In this document: piece after piece, positions 1-8,763 of the stretch
Layout: every line of letters starts with the position of its first letter
How positions within the stretch are numbered: position 1 is the first letter of the stretch
DNA from: Pseudaminobacter sp040049255
Lineage (GTDB): Bacteria > Pseudomonadota > Alphaproteobacteria > Rhizobiales > Rhizobiaceae
Direction of reading: 5' to 3'
Assembly: GCF_040049255.1 (NCBI RefSeq)
Contig: NZ_JBDZDR010000002.1
Span: 744,001-808,000, forward strand
Length of the DNA: 64,000 nucleotides
Made by a program: the position numbers and the translations under genes
Notes under the pieces: generated by a model
What the model saw: only the letters and a program-made list of their open reading frames with translations
Told to the model about the DNA's origin: nothing
The model's database searches: none

Positions 1-425
1 GTCTCGACGCGCAGGGCGTTCACGAAGCCGTTGGCAAAATCGTCGGTGACGTCGATTTCGTCGGAAAAGATCTTGGTGCCGTTGCTGTCGACAATCTCGA
101 CGTTTCCGCTGGCGATCAGGCGCGAGGTCTTGCGGTCATAGGCCACGCGCTGCGCGACGAGGCGGTTGCCGCCGTAGTCGATTCGCACTCCGCCGACCGC
201 GGTGACGGTGTTTGCGTCGTGGTCGTAGACCAGCGTGTCCGCCTCCAGCAGCATCTGCGAGCCGGCCGGGACCTTGGGCGCAAGGGCGCCGATCTCCTGG
301 GCGTGAACCGGGGCGAGGGGCAACGCGCAGGCAAAAAGGCAGGCAAGCGCCGTCGCGCCGTAAAGGCGTGCCAAGCGTGTTGTCTTTCGCGCTGGTGTCA
401 CCGCGCCCCCCACAAACTTAACCAT
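1..425 (-). CDS. lptD: LPS-assembly protein LptD, N-terminal part
   Basis: This is the 5' part of the gene for the outer-membrane LPS translocon subunit, which inserts lipopolysaccharide into the outer leaflet; it runs off the left edge after about 141 residues. The visible protein has a basic N-terminus, a hydrophobic stretch and a likely signal peptidase site after PVHA (about residue 42). An OstA/LptA-like repeat domain follows, with segments such as EADTLVYDHDANTVTAVGG and YDRKTSRLIASGNVEI. The ATG at 425 follows GGAGG-like bases and overlaps the end of lptG by 8 bases, so the two are probably translationally coupled. The order lptF-lptG-lptD is the usual one in Rhizobiales. The C-terminal barrel is outside the window, so integrity cannot be judged. 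Confidence 0.88.
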   Translation of the reverse strand, partial: MVKFVGGAVTPARKTTRLARLYGATALACLFACALPLAPVHAQEIGALAPKVPAGSQMLLEADTLVYDHDANTVTAVGGVRIDYGGNRLVAQRVAYDRKTSRLIASGNVEIVDSNGTKIFSDEIDVTDDFANGFVNALRVE

Positions 426-1503
426 CCTCCCTGTACAACAGGAAAGTCACCCCAAAAAAGGTCGCGACAACGACCGGAAACCAAGCTGCCACGAATGGCG
501 GAACGAATCCCGCGTTTCCGAACGCCTTGACCAATACCGAAACCACATAAAGCAGAAACCCTGCGACGACGCCACCCAGAATCATCGTGGTGGACTGCCC
601 CATCCTCGCAAATCGCATGGAGACTGTTGCAGCAATGAGCGTCATGGCGACAAGAAGTAGCGGAAGCGCGATGAGGGAATGGAGATGCATGGCGAACGCA
701 TTTGCCCGCAGGCCGAACGAACGCGCAGCCTCGATCTTGCTCGGGAGCTGGTAAATCGGAATGGTTTCGGGCTGCGCGAGGCGCTCCTGCACGAACTCGG
801 GCTTCAGGTTCGTTGCCACGCGGTCGGTCGGGATCGATTCTCCTCTCGCGCCGTCGCGAAAGCGCTTGACGTCCTTGAGTTCCCAATAGCCGTCGCGAAG
901 ATAAGCCCGCTTGGCGTCCTTGCGCTCGACGATATCGCCGTCGCGGTCGATTTCGAAGAAGACCGCGTCCGACAATTCCAGGCCCTGGTTGAGGATGGCG
1001 CGCGCGCCGATGATCGTGTCGATGTCGCCCGACTTCTGGTGAATCCAGGGCGCTTTGAAAGCGGAAACTTCATTGGAGGCGCCGGAGCGGATTGTCGTCT
1101 CCAGGTACTCGGCGCGGGCAAGCCCATGCGCGGCCAGCGGGTTGAGAGCTCCGACCGTCAGGATGCCGAACAGCAGCGCGCCTGCGCAGGACGGCAGCAG
1201 GAATTGCCAGGCGGATATGCCCGCGGCGCGCGCGATAACCAGCTCATATTTGCGATTGAGCGAGACCAGGGTTGCCATCGCGGCGAACAGCGCAATGAAC
1301 GGCACGGTCTGCTGCACGATCATCGGAACGCGCAGCATCGACACGGCAAGTGCCGTTTGAAAGGTGAAGTTGGGCAGCCCGGAAGTCCGGCTGGAAAACT
1401 CCGTGAAATCGATCAGGAAGATCAGCGCGTAGATGCCGACGAAGAACCACGCCGTGATGGCGGCGTAGCGGCGGAAGAAATAGAGCCCGAGGGTCCAGCC
1501 CAT
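418..1503 (-). CDS. lptG: LPS export ABC transporter permease LptG
   Basis: Inner-membrane permease of the LptB2FG complex that extracts LPS from the inner membrane and feeds it to the periplasmic bridge. The 361-residue protein has the YjgP/YjgQ architecture: two N-terminal membrane segments (from GLYFFRRYAAITAWF), a periplasmic beta-jellyroll middle region (about residues 120-260), and further membrane helices at the C-terminus ending in FFGVTFLLYREDG. The start MGWTLGLYFFRRY at 1503 was preferred over a longer reading because its ATG overlaps the lptF stop by one base (TAATG), a coupling arrangement. LptF lies upstream and LptD downstream, as expected. Confidence 0.95.
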   Translation of the reverse strand: MGWTLGLYFFRRYAAITAWFFVGIYALIFLIDFTEFSSRTSGLPNFTFQTALAVSMLRVPMIVQQTVPFIALFAAMATLVSLNRKYELVIARAAGISAWQFLLPSCAGALLFGILTVGALNPLAAHGLARAEYLETTIRSGASNEVSAFKAPWIHQKSGDIDTIIGARAILNQGLELSDAVFFEIDRDGDIVERKDAKRAYLRDGYWELKDVKRFRDGARGESIPTDRVATNLKPEFVQERLAQPETIPIYQLPSKIEAARSFGLRANAFAMHLHSLIALPLLLVAMTLIAATVSMRFARMGQSTTMILGGVVAGFLLYVVSVLVKAFGNAGFVPPFVAAWFPVVVATFFGVTFLLYREDG

Positions 1504-2705
1504 TATGCCTGCCCTCCCTTCATTCCCGCACCGCGCTTCAGCCGGAGCCACAGGGCCGAAACCCGTTCAGCTGTTTGCCCGGCGATCTCCGAGAGCGCGT
1601 CGGCCCAGGCGACCGGCAATTCCATGGTCCTGTTGCTTCGGATGAAGGCGATCGCCACCATGGAGGCGGCGAAAGGCACGAAGTAGACGAGCGGACTGAA
1701 CAAAGGGCTCGTCTGCGCCTGGTTGCTCACGAAAAAGCCCAGCCACCGGACGAACAGCGCTATCGCTATGGCGGTGATCAGCGGGTTGATGCGTCCTTCG
1801 CGGTGCGATCGCGCATCGCCGGCCACGGCCAGCGCAATCAGGGCGAACACCAGGGGATAGATCCACTCCGTCAGGCGCCGATGCAATTCGGCGCGGTAGG
1901 TTTGGGGCTTGTTCTGGAACAGCTTGTCGTTCGGATCGGGGTTGTACAGGTAGGCGAGGGTGCGGTCTTTCGGGTACATCGTGATGGCGCCCGCAGCAGC
2001 CGAAAACGCCGAAAGGTCGAAGGCATAGGAACTGAAGCGGATCACCGACAGGTTCCCGTCCGGAGACTTCCTGTGCACCACGCCGTCCGTCATGACGAGC
2101 ATGCTCTTATCATCATCCTGCACGACGGCGCCGTTCTTGGCGTAATAGACGAGGTCCATGCCTTCCTGGCGCGAGTCGGCAACGAAGATTCCGCCGAGCC
2201 TGCCGTCGGGCCGCCGTTCGGCGACTTGCACGAACAGCCCGTCGTCCACCTTGCGAAAGGTTCCTTCCTGGATCACCAGCGACAAAAGGTCGGCATGGGC
2301 GGTGGCGACGAGCTGGCGACCCCGTTCCCGCGCATAGGGATCGATGCCGTTGTCGACGGCAAAGGAAAACACGCTGGCCAGAAGCGCCAGGATGACGACC
2401 GGACGCGCAATGATATGGCGCGAGCCGCCGGCTGCGCTGACGACCACCAGCTCGGAATCGCTGTTCATGACGCTAAGCGTCTGCGCTACCGCGATGATCA
2501 GCGCGAAAGGCACGACGATGGGGATGATCGACGGCAGGATCAGCGTGGCGAGCTCGAAGAACGTGAGGGCTGATTGGCCGCTGTCGGTGACCAGATTGAT
2601 GCGGGCAAGGACCTGTGTTGTCCAGACGATTGCCATCGTCCAGAGCAGCGCACCCATGAACATCATGAAAGTTCGGCGGAATATGTAGCGTTCAACGACC
2701 TTCAT
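1503..2705 (-). CDS. lptF: LPS export ABC transporter permease LptF
   Basis: Partner permease of LptG in the LptB2FG LPS exporter. The 400-residue protein begins MKVVERYIFRRTFMMFMGAL, the typical start of this family, followed by membrane segments, a periplasmic domain in the middle (about 130-280) and C-terminal membrane helices. The upstream in-frame ATG at 2756 would add a polar tail unlike the family, so the ATG at 2705 is preferred, although its ribosome binding site is weak. It is the first gene of the lptF-lptG-lptD group and is transcribed away from pepA. Confidence 0.95.
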   Translation of the reverse strand: MKVVERYIFRRTFMMFMGALLWTMAIVWTTQVLARINLVTDSGQSALTFFELATLILPSIIPIVVPFALIIAVAQTLSVMNSDSELVVVSAAGGSRHIIARPVVILALLASVFSFAVDNGIDPYARERGRQLVATAHADLLSLVIQEGTFRKVDDGLFVQVAERRPDGRLGGIFVADSRQEGMDLVYYAKNGAVVQDDDKSMLVMTDGVVHRKSPDGNLSVIRFSSYAFDLSAFSAAAGAITMYPKDRTLAYLYNPDPNDKLFQNKPQTYRAELHRRLTEWIYPLVFALIALAVAGDARSHREGRINPLITAIAIALFVRWLGFFVSNQAQTSPLFSPLVYFVPFAASMVAIAFIRSNRTMELPVAWADALSEIAGQTAERVSALWLRLKRGAGMKGGQA

Positions 2706-3073
2706 ATGCCGCGAAGTTCCGTTGTTGTGGTCGCTGTGACTACTGACCTGTCCCACTGGCTGGTCGGACCGGGCGTTCGCGCTGACACTCGGGAGCGGTC
2801 GCGGCTCGGCCTCAGTTTCTGGTCTGCACTTCGGCGCATACAGGGAGTCTCGTCAGGATTGGCTAAGAAACCGGCAAAAAAGCTGGTTAATCAAGTGTTG
2901 ATGTCGATTCGCGGCTGCTTTAGCAGCTATGGCCGCGATGTACGATGGGCTAGATCAACAGCCACAATGCAGCAAAAAGCTGGCGAAGCCCGCTCTTGCC
3001 TTGCCAAATGACGCAAAACCGCGAAATGTCGGTCCAAACCCGTCCATAAACACTTCTCGATGAAAGCGCTGCC
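2706..3073. other. Intergenic region between divergent lptF and pepA
   Basis: This 368-base gap must hold the promoters for the divergent lptF and pepA transcripts. I see no convincing gene in it. A short hairpin-capable GCTGC-TTTA-GCAGC lies near 2913-2926, but it has no T-run and no clear role. No canonical -35/-10 pair stands out. Confidence 0.5.
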
Positions 3074-4570
3074 ATGACGTCGATGCCCAACATCAGCTTT
3101 GCCAAATTCGCCTCGCCGAAGAAGGGTACGGCGATCGTTTTCGCCGGCGAAGGTGCGTCACTGGGCGAGGCCGCGGCAGCCTGCGACCCGGGCAAGGCCT
3201 TCGTTCGCGCCTTTCCCGTAGCCGAGTTTTCTGGAAAGTCGGGCTCCACGGTGGAAGTTCTGGCGCCCGAAGGCTCTTCGCTCGAGCGTCTGGTTGCGGT
3301 CGGCGCCGGCAAGGTCGCGGAACTCGATGACTATGCCTGGCTGAAGCTGGGCGGCACGATTGCTGCGCAGTTTCGCAAGGCATCGGAAGTGACGGTCGTG
3401 GCCGATCTGCCGGGTTCCGAGGTGAGCGCTGCCCAGGCGGCAAGCCTGGCTGCCGGCATGCTGCTGCGCAGCTACAGCTTCGAGAAATACAAGACCCGGA
3501 AGGATGACGGCAACGGCAAGGAAACGCCCGCCAAGCCGGTCAAGGTCACCATTCAGTGCGCTGACCCCGCCGCTGCCAAGAAGGCTTTCGCCGACGCTCA
3601 GGCGGTGGCTGAAGGCGTGGTGCTGGCGCGCGATCTGGTCAACGAACCGGCCAATGTGCTGGGGCCAGTCGAATTCGCTGGCCACGCCAAGGAACTGGAG
3701 AAGCTCGGCGTCAAGGTCGAGGTGCTCACCGAAAAGGAAATGAAAAAGCTGGGCATGGGCGCGCTCCTGGGCGTGGCTCAGGGCTCCGCGCGCCCGCCGC
3801 GGCTGGTCGTCATGCAGTGGAACGGCGGCAAGTCCAAGGACAAGCCCGTGGCCTTCGTGGGCAAGGGGGTGGTGTTCGATTCCGGCGGCGTGTCGATCAA
3901 GCCGGCCTCCGGCATGGAGGACATGAAGGGCGACATGGGCGGTGCGGCCGCGGTTACCGGCCTCATGCATGCGCTGGCGGCGCGCAAGGCCAAGGTCAAT
4001 GCGGTGGGCATCATCGGCTGCGTGGAAAACATGGTCGACGGCAACGCCCAGCGGCCGGGCGACATCGTCACCTCCATGTCCGGCCAGACCATCGAGGTTT
4101 TGAACACCGACGCCGAGGGGCGCCTCGTGCTTGCCGACGCGCTCTGGTACTGCAACGACCGCTTCCAGCCGAAATTCATGGTCGACCTGGCCACGCTGAC
4201 GGGCGCCGTCATCGTTGCACTAGGGCACGGCCACGCCGGCCTGTTCTCCAACAATGACGAATTGGCCGAGAGGCTGGCAGCGGCCGGTGCGACGACCCAG
4301 GAGAAGCTGTGGCGGCTGCCCCTGGGCAAGGATTACGACAAGCTCATCGATTCCAAGAACGCCGACATGAAGAATATTGGCGGCCGTCATGGCGGGTCGA
4401 TCACGGCCGCCCAGTTCCTGCAGCGTTTCGTCAAGGATACGCCCTGGGCGCATCTGGATATCGCCGGCACCGCCATGGGTTCGCCCACCAACGAGATCAA
4501 CCAGTCCTGGGGCTCGGGCTTCGGCGTGCGGCTGCTCGACCAGCTGGTGCGCGACAATTACGAAGGATGA
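3074..4570 (+). CDS. pepA: Leucyl aminopeptidase (M17 family)
   Basis: Cytosolic two-metal aminopeptidase that removes N-terminal residues, preferably leucine, from peptides; PepA homologues can also bind DNA. The 498-residue length is normal. The C-terminal catalytic domain shows the metal/active-site blocks GKGVVFDSGG (about residue 263), GDMGGAA and the family signature NTDAEGRL (about residues 343-350). The N-terminal half is the variable domain. A second ATG nine bases downstream (MPNISFAKF) is an equally possible start, and neither has a clear ribosome binding site. It is divergent from lptF and followed by holC, an arrangement common in proteobacteria. Confidence 0.96.
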   Translation: MTSMPNISFAKFASPKKGTAIVFAGEGASLGEAAAACDPGKAFVRAFPVAEFSGKSGSTVEVLAPEGSSLERLVAVGAGKVAELDDYAWLKLGGTIAAQFRKASEVTVVADLPGSEVSAAQAASLAAGMLLRSYSFEKYKTRKDDGNGKETPAKPVKVTIQCADPAAAKKAFADAQAVAEGVVLARDLVNEPANVLGPVEFAGHAKELEKLGVKVEVLTEKEMKKLGMGALLGVAQGSARPPRLVVMQWNGGKSKDKPVAFVGKGVVFDSGGVSIKPASGMEDMKGDMGGAAAVTGLMHALAARKAKVNAVGIIGCVENMVDGNAQRPGDIVTSMSGQTIEVLNTDAEGRLVLADALWYCNDRFQPKFMVDLATLTGAVIVALGHGHAGLFSNNDELAERLAAAGATTQEKLWRLPLGKDYDKLIDSKNADMKNIGGRHGGSITAAQFLQRFVKDTPWAHLDIAGTAMGSPTNEINQSWGSGFGVRLLDQLVRDNYEG

Positions 4571-4577
4571 TCAGGCT

Positions 4578-4617
4578 GCCGCGCCGGCAGAAGGTGCGGC
4601 GCGGCGGCTTGTTTCCA
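4578..4617 (+). terminator. Possible terminator after pepA
   Basis: Just after the pepA stop, GCCGCGCC (4578-4585) can pair with GGCGCGGC (4598-4605) across a 12-base loop, followed by the T-rich CTTGTTT. The T-run is poor and the loop long, so this is only a weak candidate, perhaps attenuating transcription into holC. Confidence 0.3.
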
Positions 4618-4646
4618 ACGCTCGCCATATCGCATAAGCGTAGGCC

Positions 4647-5096
4647 ATGGCCGAGGTTCTTTTTTACCATCTCACCGAATCCACCCTTGAGGAGGCCTTG
4701 CCGGGCCTTCTCGAAAAGAGCGTGGAGCGCGGCTGGCGGGCGGTGGTGCAGACCGGAACGGAAGAGCGCCGTGACGCACTGGACGTCCATTTGTGGACCT
4801 TCCGGGACGATGCCTTCATCGCGCATGCGACCGACCGCGAGCCCTTTCCTGATGAGCAGGCGGTGCTGCTGACCACCAGCCACGACAATATGAACGGGGC
4901 GCAGATCCGATTTCTGGTCGATGGGGCCGAGCCGCCGGATCTAAGCGTCTATGCGCGCGCTGTGTTCATATTCGACGGTCATGACGCCATGCAACTCGAG
5001 GCCGCGCGCGGGCACTGGAAGTTGATGAAAACGCATGGTCACTCCGTGACTTACTGGCAGCAGACGCCCGAGAGGCGCTGGGAACGAAAAGCCTGA
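4647..5096 (+). CDS. holC: DNA polymerase III chi subunit
   Basis: Chi subunit of the replicative clamp loader, which links DNA polymerase III to single-strand-binding protein. The 149-residue length matches the family. Recognisable blocks are FYHLTESTLEEALPGLLEKS at the N-terminus, LDVHLWTFRDDAFIAHA (the conserved LW-plus-downstream region) and a C-terminal segment with KLMKTHGHSVTYWQQ. It sits 76 bases after pepA, a frequent pairing. It is recognised from family motifs only. Confidence 0.93.
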   Translation: MAEVLFYHLTESTLEEALPGLLEKSVERGWRAVVQTGTEERRDALDVHLWTFRDDAFIAHATDREPFPDEQAVLLTTSHDNMNGAQIRFLVDGAEPPDLSVYARAVFIFDGHDAMQLEAARGHWKLMKTHGHSVTYWQQTPERRWERKA

Positions 5097-5262
5097 GGTC
5101 TCCTCGGCGGTCGGAACCGGCAGCGACCGCCCGCGTTTAAGCCGTTGATACGGCAGCAGGTTCGATGCCTTCCCGCCGGCACGTTCGCAAGCCGACCGAT
5201 GCGCAACGCCGGGTCGAGACGACCAACGACCGCGTGGCCGACAAAACGGCGGCAGGCTTGCC

Positions 5263-5874
5263 ATGCGTCTCTTGTTTTTACTGACGCTGATTGCGGGAGT
5301 GGGGCTTGGCGTTGTCTATCCCTGGTGGGCGGAAACTTTCTCCGGTCATCATGTCGGCGCATGGAGGATATTCGACCATGCCGCCGGCTATCGCACGGTG
5401 GAAGTCCGGCTCGCTGCCGAAGAGGCACCGCTACGCGTGCTGCTCGACTTGCGGGTGGTGGGCCAATTGACCGGCTATGGCCCGCACGGCGGCCTGATCC
5501 TTACCGCGGCTTCCGGGGAACGCACGGCATTTTCAAGGCCGCTGAGGCTCAACGACGCAAGGCTGACTGCGAGGTCCGCGGCCATCAACGAACGGATCTA
5601 TCGTGACAATGCCGGCGTGATTTCGGAGGTGGCAGACGGGAAATACATCTTCACCCTTCAGCCGCGCGACGATGAGAGCATTTACATAAGGTCGATTGAT
5701 TTGGTACTGCGCGCCGATATCTGGCAGGTCAGCCAGGGCTTGCGCGTGCTCGGCCTGCTTATGATGGCGGTTGGACAGGTCGGGCTTGTGGCCGCCATCC
5801 ACCGGCGGCGCCTGGCCGGAGAGGCAGGCCCCCGGACCGTGCGCCAGGGGCAGGACGACGAGAACCCAGCATGA
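5263..5874 (+). CDS. Uncharacterised membrane-anchored protein
   Basis: I do not recognise this 203-residue protein. It has an N-terminal hydrophobic segment (MRLLFLLTLIAGVGLGVVYP, residues 1-20) and a soluble, beta-rich central region facing the periplasm by prediction (about 25-150). A second hydrophobic segment (GLRVLGLLMMAVGQVGLVAAI, about 160-180) follows, then a short basic/acidic tail. That implies two membrane anchors with a roughly 130-residue extracytoplasmic domain. Its stop overlaps the rlmJ start by four bases (ATGA), so it is probably co-translated with rlmJ. No catalytic motif is visible and no function is proposed. Confidence 0.75.
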   Translation: MRLLFLLTLIAGVGLGVVYPWWAETFSGHHVGAWRIFDHAAGYRTVEVRLAAEEAPLRVLLDLRVVGQLTGYGPHGGLILTAASGERTAFSRPLRLNDARLTARSAAINERIYRDNAGVISEVADGKYIFTLQPRDDESIYIRSIDLVLRADIWQVSQGLRVLGLLMMAVGQVGLVAAIHRRRLAGEAGPRTVRQGQDDENPA

Positions 5875-6731
5875 ATTATCGCCACATCTATCACGCCGGA
5901 AATTTCGCCGACGTCATCAAGCATGTGGTGCTGGTGCGTCTCGTTGAATATCTGAAGCAGAAGGACAAGGCCTTCCGTGTCATCGACACCCACGCCGGCA
6001 TCGGCCTCTATGACCTTTCGTCTGAGGAGGCCCGCAAGACAGGCGAGTGGCACGGGGGCATCGGACGCCTGCTCGGCGCGAAGCTGCCGCCCGAGGCCGC
6101 GCAACTGCTTCGGCCTTATCTCGAAACGGTGCAGGCGAGCGATCTGGAGGGCGGGGTTGAAGCATATCCCGGCTCTCCGCTGATCGTGCGCCGCCTGCTG
6201 CGCAAGCAGGACCGGCTCTCCGCCATCGAACTTCACCCGCAGGACGTGCAGCAACTCAAGGCGCTGTTTGCCGAAGACTTCCAGGTCCGGGTGACGGAAC
6301 TGGATGGCTGGCTGGCGCTTGGCGCGCATCTGCCGCCGAAGGAAAAGCGTGGCCTGGTGCTGGTCGATCCGCCCTTCGAGAAGGAAGGCGAGTTCCAGCG
6401 CCTGGTCGATGGCCTGTATCGCGCGCACCGGCGCTGGCCGGGCGGCATCTATGCATTGTGGTATCCGATCAAGGACAGGGCTGCGGTGGCCGACTTCCGC
6501 GCCGCGCTTGCGGAGGCGGGCATACCGAAGATCATGGACATCGGCTTCGAGATCCGGCGGCCTTCGCGCGAGCCGCGGCTGGATGGCACCGGCATGATCG
6601 TGGTCAATCCGCCCTATACGCTCGAGCAGGAACTGCGGATATTGCTTCCCGTACTGCATTCGCTGCTGGCCGAAGAAAAGGGCGCTGCCTGGTCGCTCGA
6701 GTGGCTTGCGGGAGAAACTGCCGCCGCTTGA
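5871..6731 (+). CDS. rlmJ: 23S rRNA (adenine-2030-N6)-methyltransferase RlmJ
   Basis: SAM-dependent methyltransferase that modifies A2030 of 23S rRNA. The 286-residue protein starts MNYRHIYHAGNFADVIKHV, the hallmark N-terminus of the RlmJ/ComJ family. It continues with the SAM-binding segment VIDTHAGIGLYDL (about 39-51) and the catalytic N6-adenine motif as LVDPPFE (about residues 163-169); a further NPPY occurs near 245. Length and motif order fit E. coli RlmJ. It overlaps the preceding membrane protein by four bases. Confidence 0.95.
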   Translation: MNYRHIYHAGNFADVIKHVVLVRLVEYLKQKDKAFRVIDTHAGIGLYDLSSEEARKTGEWHGGIGRLLGAKLPPEAAQLLRPYLETVQASDLEGGVEAYPGSPLIVRRLLRKQDRLSAIELHPQDVQQLKALFAEDFQVRVTELDGWLALGAHLPPKEKRGLVLVDPPFEKEGEFQRLVDGLYRAHRRWPGGIYALWYPIKDRAAVADFRAALAEAGIPKIMDIGFEIRRPSREPRLDGTGMIVVNPPYTLEQELRILLPVLHSLLAEEKGAAWSLEWLAGETAAA

Positions 6732-6800
6732 CCGTTTTGCGGCCGTTGCGCACTATCCTCGAACAGACATCGCATTCAGTGATGATTCACGAGGTCAGCA

Positions 6801-7241
6801 ATGTCACGTATCGCCCGATTCGCCATGGCTGCCGTTCTCGCGGCCGGGTCATTCCTTGCAGTGCCTGAGACGCGAGCCGCGGACTTCCTGGTGAGTCGGG
6901 AGCCTGGGGCCATAAGCTTGTGCGCCCACCCGAGCTATCTCAGAAAAATCACCAACCGCTTCCGCTATCAGGTTACCCACGTGCCGTATCTGCCCAACGT
7001 GGCGATCACCAACTTTTACAACATCCGCGAAACCCGCTACGTGCCGGTGGGATACCGCCATCCGATCATGCGGCTTTATTGCGGCGCCAAGGTCATCCTT
7101 TCGGACGGCAGCCAAAGCGACATCTGGTACCTGATCGAGGGTCGCATGGGCTTGGCCAGCATCGGCGAAAATGTGGAGTTCTGCGTTTCCGGCTTCGATC
7201 GCTGGTTCGTCTATGATGGCAAGTGCCGCGTCTTGCGCTGA
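6801..7241 (+). CDS. Uncharacterised exported protein
   Basis: This 146-residue protein carries a clear Sec signal peptide (MSRIARFAMAAVLAAGSFLA, cleavage probably after TRA at about residue 26). The mature domain of roughly 120 residues has four cysteines (near CAHPS, YCGAK, FCVSG and GKCRV) that could form two disulfides. The mature part is rich in Tyr, Phe and Arg. I do not recognise a family. It lies between rlmJ and the secreted RNase T2 gene, only 17 bases upstream of the latter, so the two exported proteins may be co-expressed. Confidence 0.75.
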   Translation: MSRIARFAMAAVLAAGSFLAVPETRAADFLVSREPGAISLCAHPSYLRKITNRFRYQVTHVPYLPNVAITNFYNIRETRYVPVGYRHPIMRLYCGAKVILSDGSQSDIWYLIEGRMGLASIGENVEFCVSGFDRWFVYDGKCRVLR

Positions 7242-7258
7242 GTTTGCCGGCGAAGACG

Positions 7259-7978
7259 ATGAAGTTGCTCCGAATTCCGGCCGCTGGCGCGAGACTGGGG
7301 CTGGCGCTGCTTGCGCTGGCCGCATTTGCTGCGCCGGCAGCCGGCGATCAAGTCCATGGGCAGGCTCCGCACGCGGCCGCACCGGCGGCCGTTCCAATCG
7401 GCAGCGGGTTCGACTTTTACGTCCTGTCGCTGTCGTGGTCACCGAGCTATTGCGCGGCCGAGGGCGACAGGCCCAACAACCGGCAATGCTCGGCCGCAAG
7501 ACCCTATTCCTTTGTGGTGCACGGCTTGTGGCCGCAGTTCGAGCGCGGATATCCCGAAGATTGCCCGACGGACCGACCGCGGGTGCCCGGGAATATGGCG
7601 CGCGGGCTGCTGGACATCATGCCCGCCGTAGGCCTCATCGGCTACCAGTGGCGCAAGCATGGAAGCTGCAGCGGCCTTGGCCAGGAGGAATATTTCGAAG
7701 TGCTGCGGGCCGCGCGCGAGAGGGTGAACATTCCCGCAGAGTTCACGCGGCTTCAGAACTATCTCATGCTCGATCCGACGGATGTCGAGCGCGCCTTCCT
7801 GCGCGCCAACCAGGGGCTGCCGGGCGACGGCATCGCGGTGACCTGCGACCGGCGCTACCTGCGGGAGGTGCGCATCTGCATGAACAAGGACCTGAGTTTC
7901 AGAAGCTGTGACGAGGCCGACCGTCGTGCGGCCTGCCGCCTGCCCAAGGCGGTGATGCCACCGGTGCGCGGCGGCTGA
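7259..7978 (+). CDS. Secreted ribonuclease T2 family protein
   Basis: An endoribonuclease of the RNase T2 class, expected in the periplasm or outside the cell. The 239-residue protein has a signal peptide (LALLALAAFAAPAAGD) and both active-site signatures: HGLWPQF (His about residue 88) and WRKHGSCS (Lys-His about residues 132-133). Cysteines flank both motifs, consistent with the family's disulfides. The start MKLLRIPAAGARLG at 7259 was chosen over an upstream in-frame ATG at 7223, because the longer form places 12 polar residues before the signal peptide and overlaps the preceding gene. The physiological substrate is unknown. Confidence 0.92.
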   Translation: MKLLRIPAAGARLGLALLALAAFAAPAAGDQVHGQAPHAAAPAAVPIGSGFDFYVLSLSWSPSYCAAEGDRPNNRQCSAARPYSFVVHGLWPQFERGYPEDCPTDRPRVPGNMARGLLDIMPAVGLIGYQWRKHGSCSGLGQEEYFEVLRAARERVNIPAEFTRLQNYLMLDPTDVERAFLRANQGLPGDGIAVTCDRRYLREVRICMNKDLSFRSCDEADRRAACRLPKAVMPPVRGG

Positions 7979-8033
7979 GCCGCAACTCTGCGTCCCGTCG
8001 CTGCATCGATGGCAGGAGTGCTGTTTCGGGCAA

Positions 8034-8064
8034 CAAAAAAGCCGGGCGCTGATCAGCGCCCGGC
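8034..8064 (-). terminator. Rho-independent terminator of the Omp gene
   Basis: A 24-base perfect palindrome (8041-8064; half-site GCCGGGCGCTGA) is bordered on its left by an A-run, which becomes a T-run on the minus strand. It lies 31 bases beyond the stop codon of the minus-strand porin gene. It may also limit read-through from the RNase T2 side, but it has no T-run in that direction. Confidence 0.85.
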
Positions 8065-8094
8065 CTCCCGTCCCGCCCGTTAAGGCTAGATGTA

Positions 8095-8763
8095 TTAGAA
8101 CTTCATACCGATGCCGAACTGGACGCGGTGATCGCGAGCGCTGATGTCGCGTGCGCCAGCGCCGGTATCAAAGGCCTTGCTGCCGTAGTCGGTGTAGCGG
8201 TATTCGAGGCGGCCGAAAACCTGATCGGTGAGCTTGACGTCGGTGCCCACGCCGGCCGTCCAGCCAACCATGGTCCTCTTGTCGGAGCCGATGTCATCGG
8301 TCAGCTTCACGCTCTGCGCTGCGCCACCGGCGGTGATGTAGGGCAGGACATCCGGGGTGATCGCATAGCCGAGGCGAGCGCGGAGCGAGCCGTTCACGCC
8401 ACCCTTCACTTCGGTGTCGGTGTTGTCGCCCTTCAGGCCACCATAGCCGACGTCACCTTCAACGCCTGCCACGAAGTTGTCCATCTGGAAGTTATAGCCG
8501 GCGAAACCGCCGCCCATGAAACCTTCCGTGTTGATGGTGTTGTTGGCTTCGTTGTCCTTGACGCGGCCGGAGAACCCGTAGCCGAGCGTGACACCGGCAT
8601 AGGGGCCGGACCAGGTGTTGAGCGGAGGCTCCACCATCGGCGCAGCCGGTGCCGGTGGCACTTCCATGACCACGTCGGCCGCGTTGGCGGGGATCACGCC
8701 AGCAAGGGCGATGAGCCCGATAGCAGCCGCCAGGGGCCGCGCGAATTTCAACTTGGCTTCCAT
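8095..8763 (-). CDS. Omp25/Omp31-type outer-membrane beta-barrel protein
   Basis: Small outer-membrane barrel protein of the rhizobial/Brucella Omp25-Omp31 group. The 222-residue precursor has a signal peptide (LAAAIGLIALAGVIPANA, cleavage before ADVVMEVPP), a Pro-rich linker, then alternating beta-strands such as WSGPYAGVTLGYGFSG and RLEYRYTDYGSKAF. It ends in Phe (FGIGMKF), the usual signal for barrel insertion. The ATG at 8763 has a strong AAGGAGAG ribosome site, which excludes a longer in-frame extension. Monocistronic, with its own terminator. Such proteins are abundant structural/surface proteins; a specific role is not shown here. Confidence 0.93.
   Translation of the reverse strand: MEAKLKFARPLAAAIGLIALAGVIPANAADVVMEVPPAPAAPMVEPPLNTWSGPYAGVTLGYGFSGRVKDNEANNTINTEGFMGGGFAGYNFQMDNFVAGVEGDVGYGGLKGDNTDTEVKGGVNGSLRARLGYAITPDVLPYITAGGAAQSVKLTDDIGSDKRTMVGWTAGVGTDVKLTDQVFGRLEYRYTDYGSKAFDTGAGARDISARDHRVQFGIGMKF

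Noticed and set aside
2913..2926. Short hairpin GCTGC-TTTA-GCAGC between lptF and pepA as a terminator or RNA element
   Set aside because: The stem is only five base pairs, has no T-run, and lies in a divergent promoter region.
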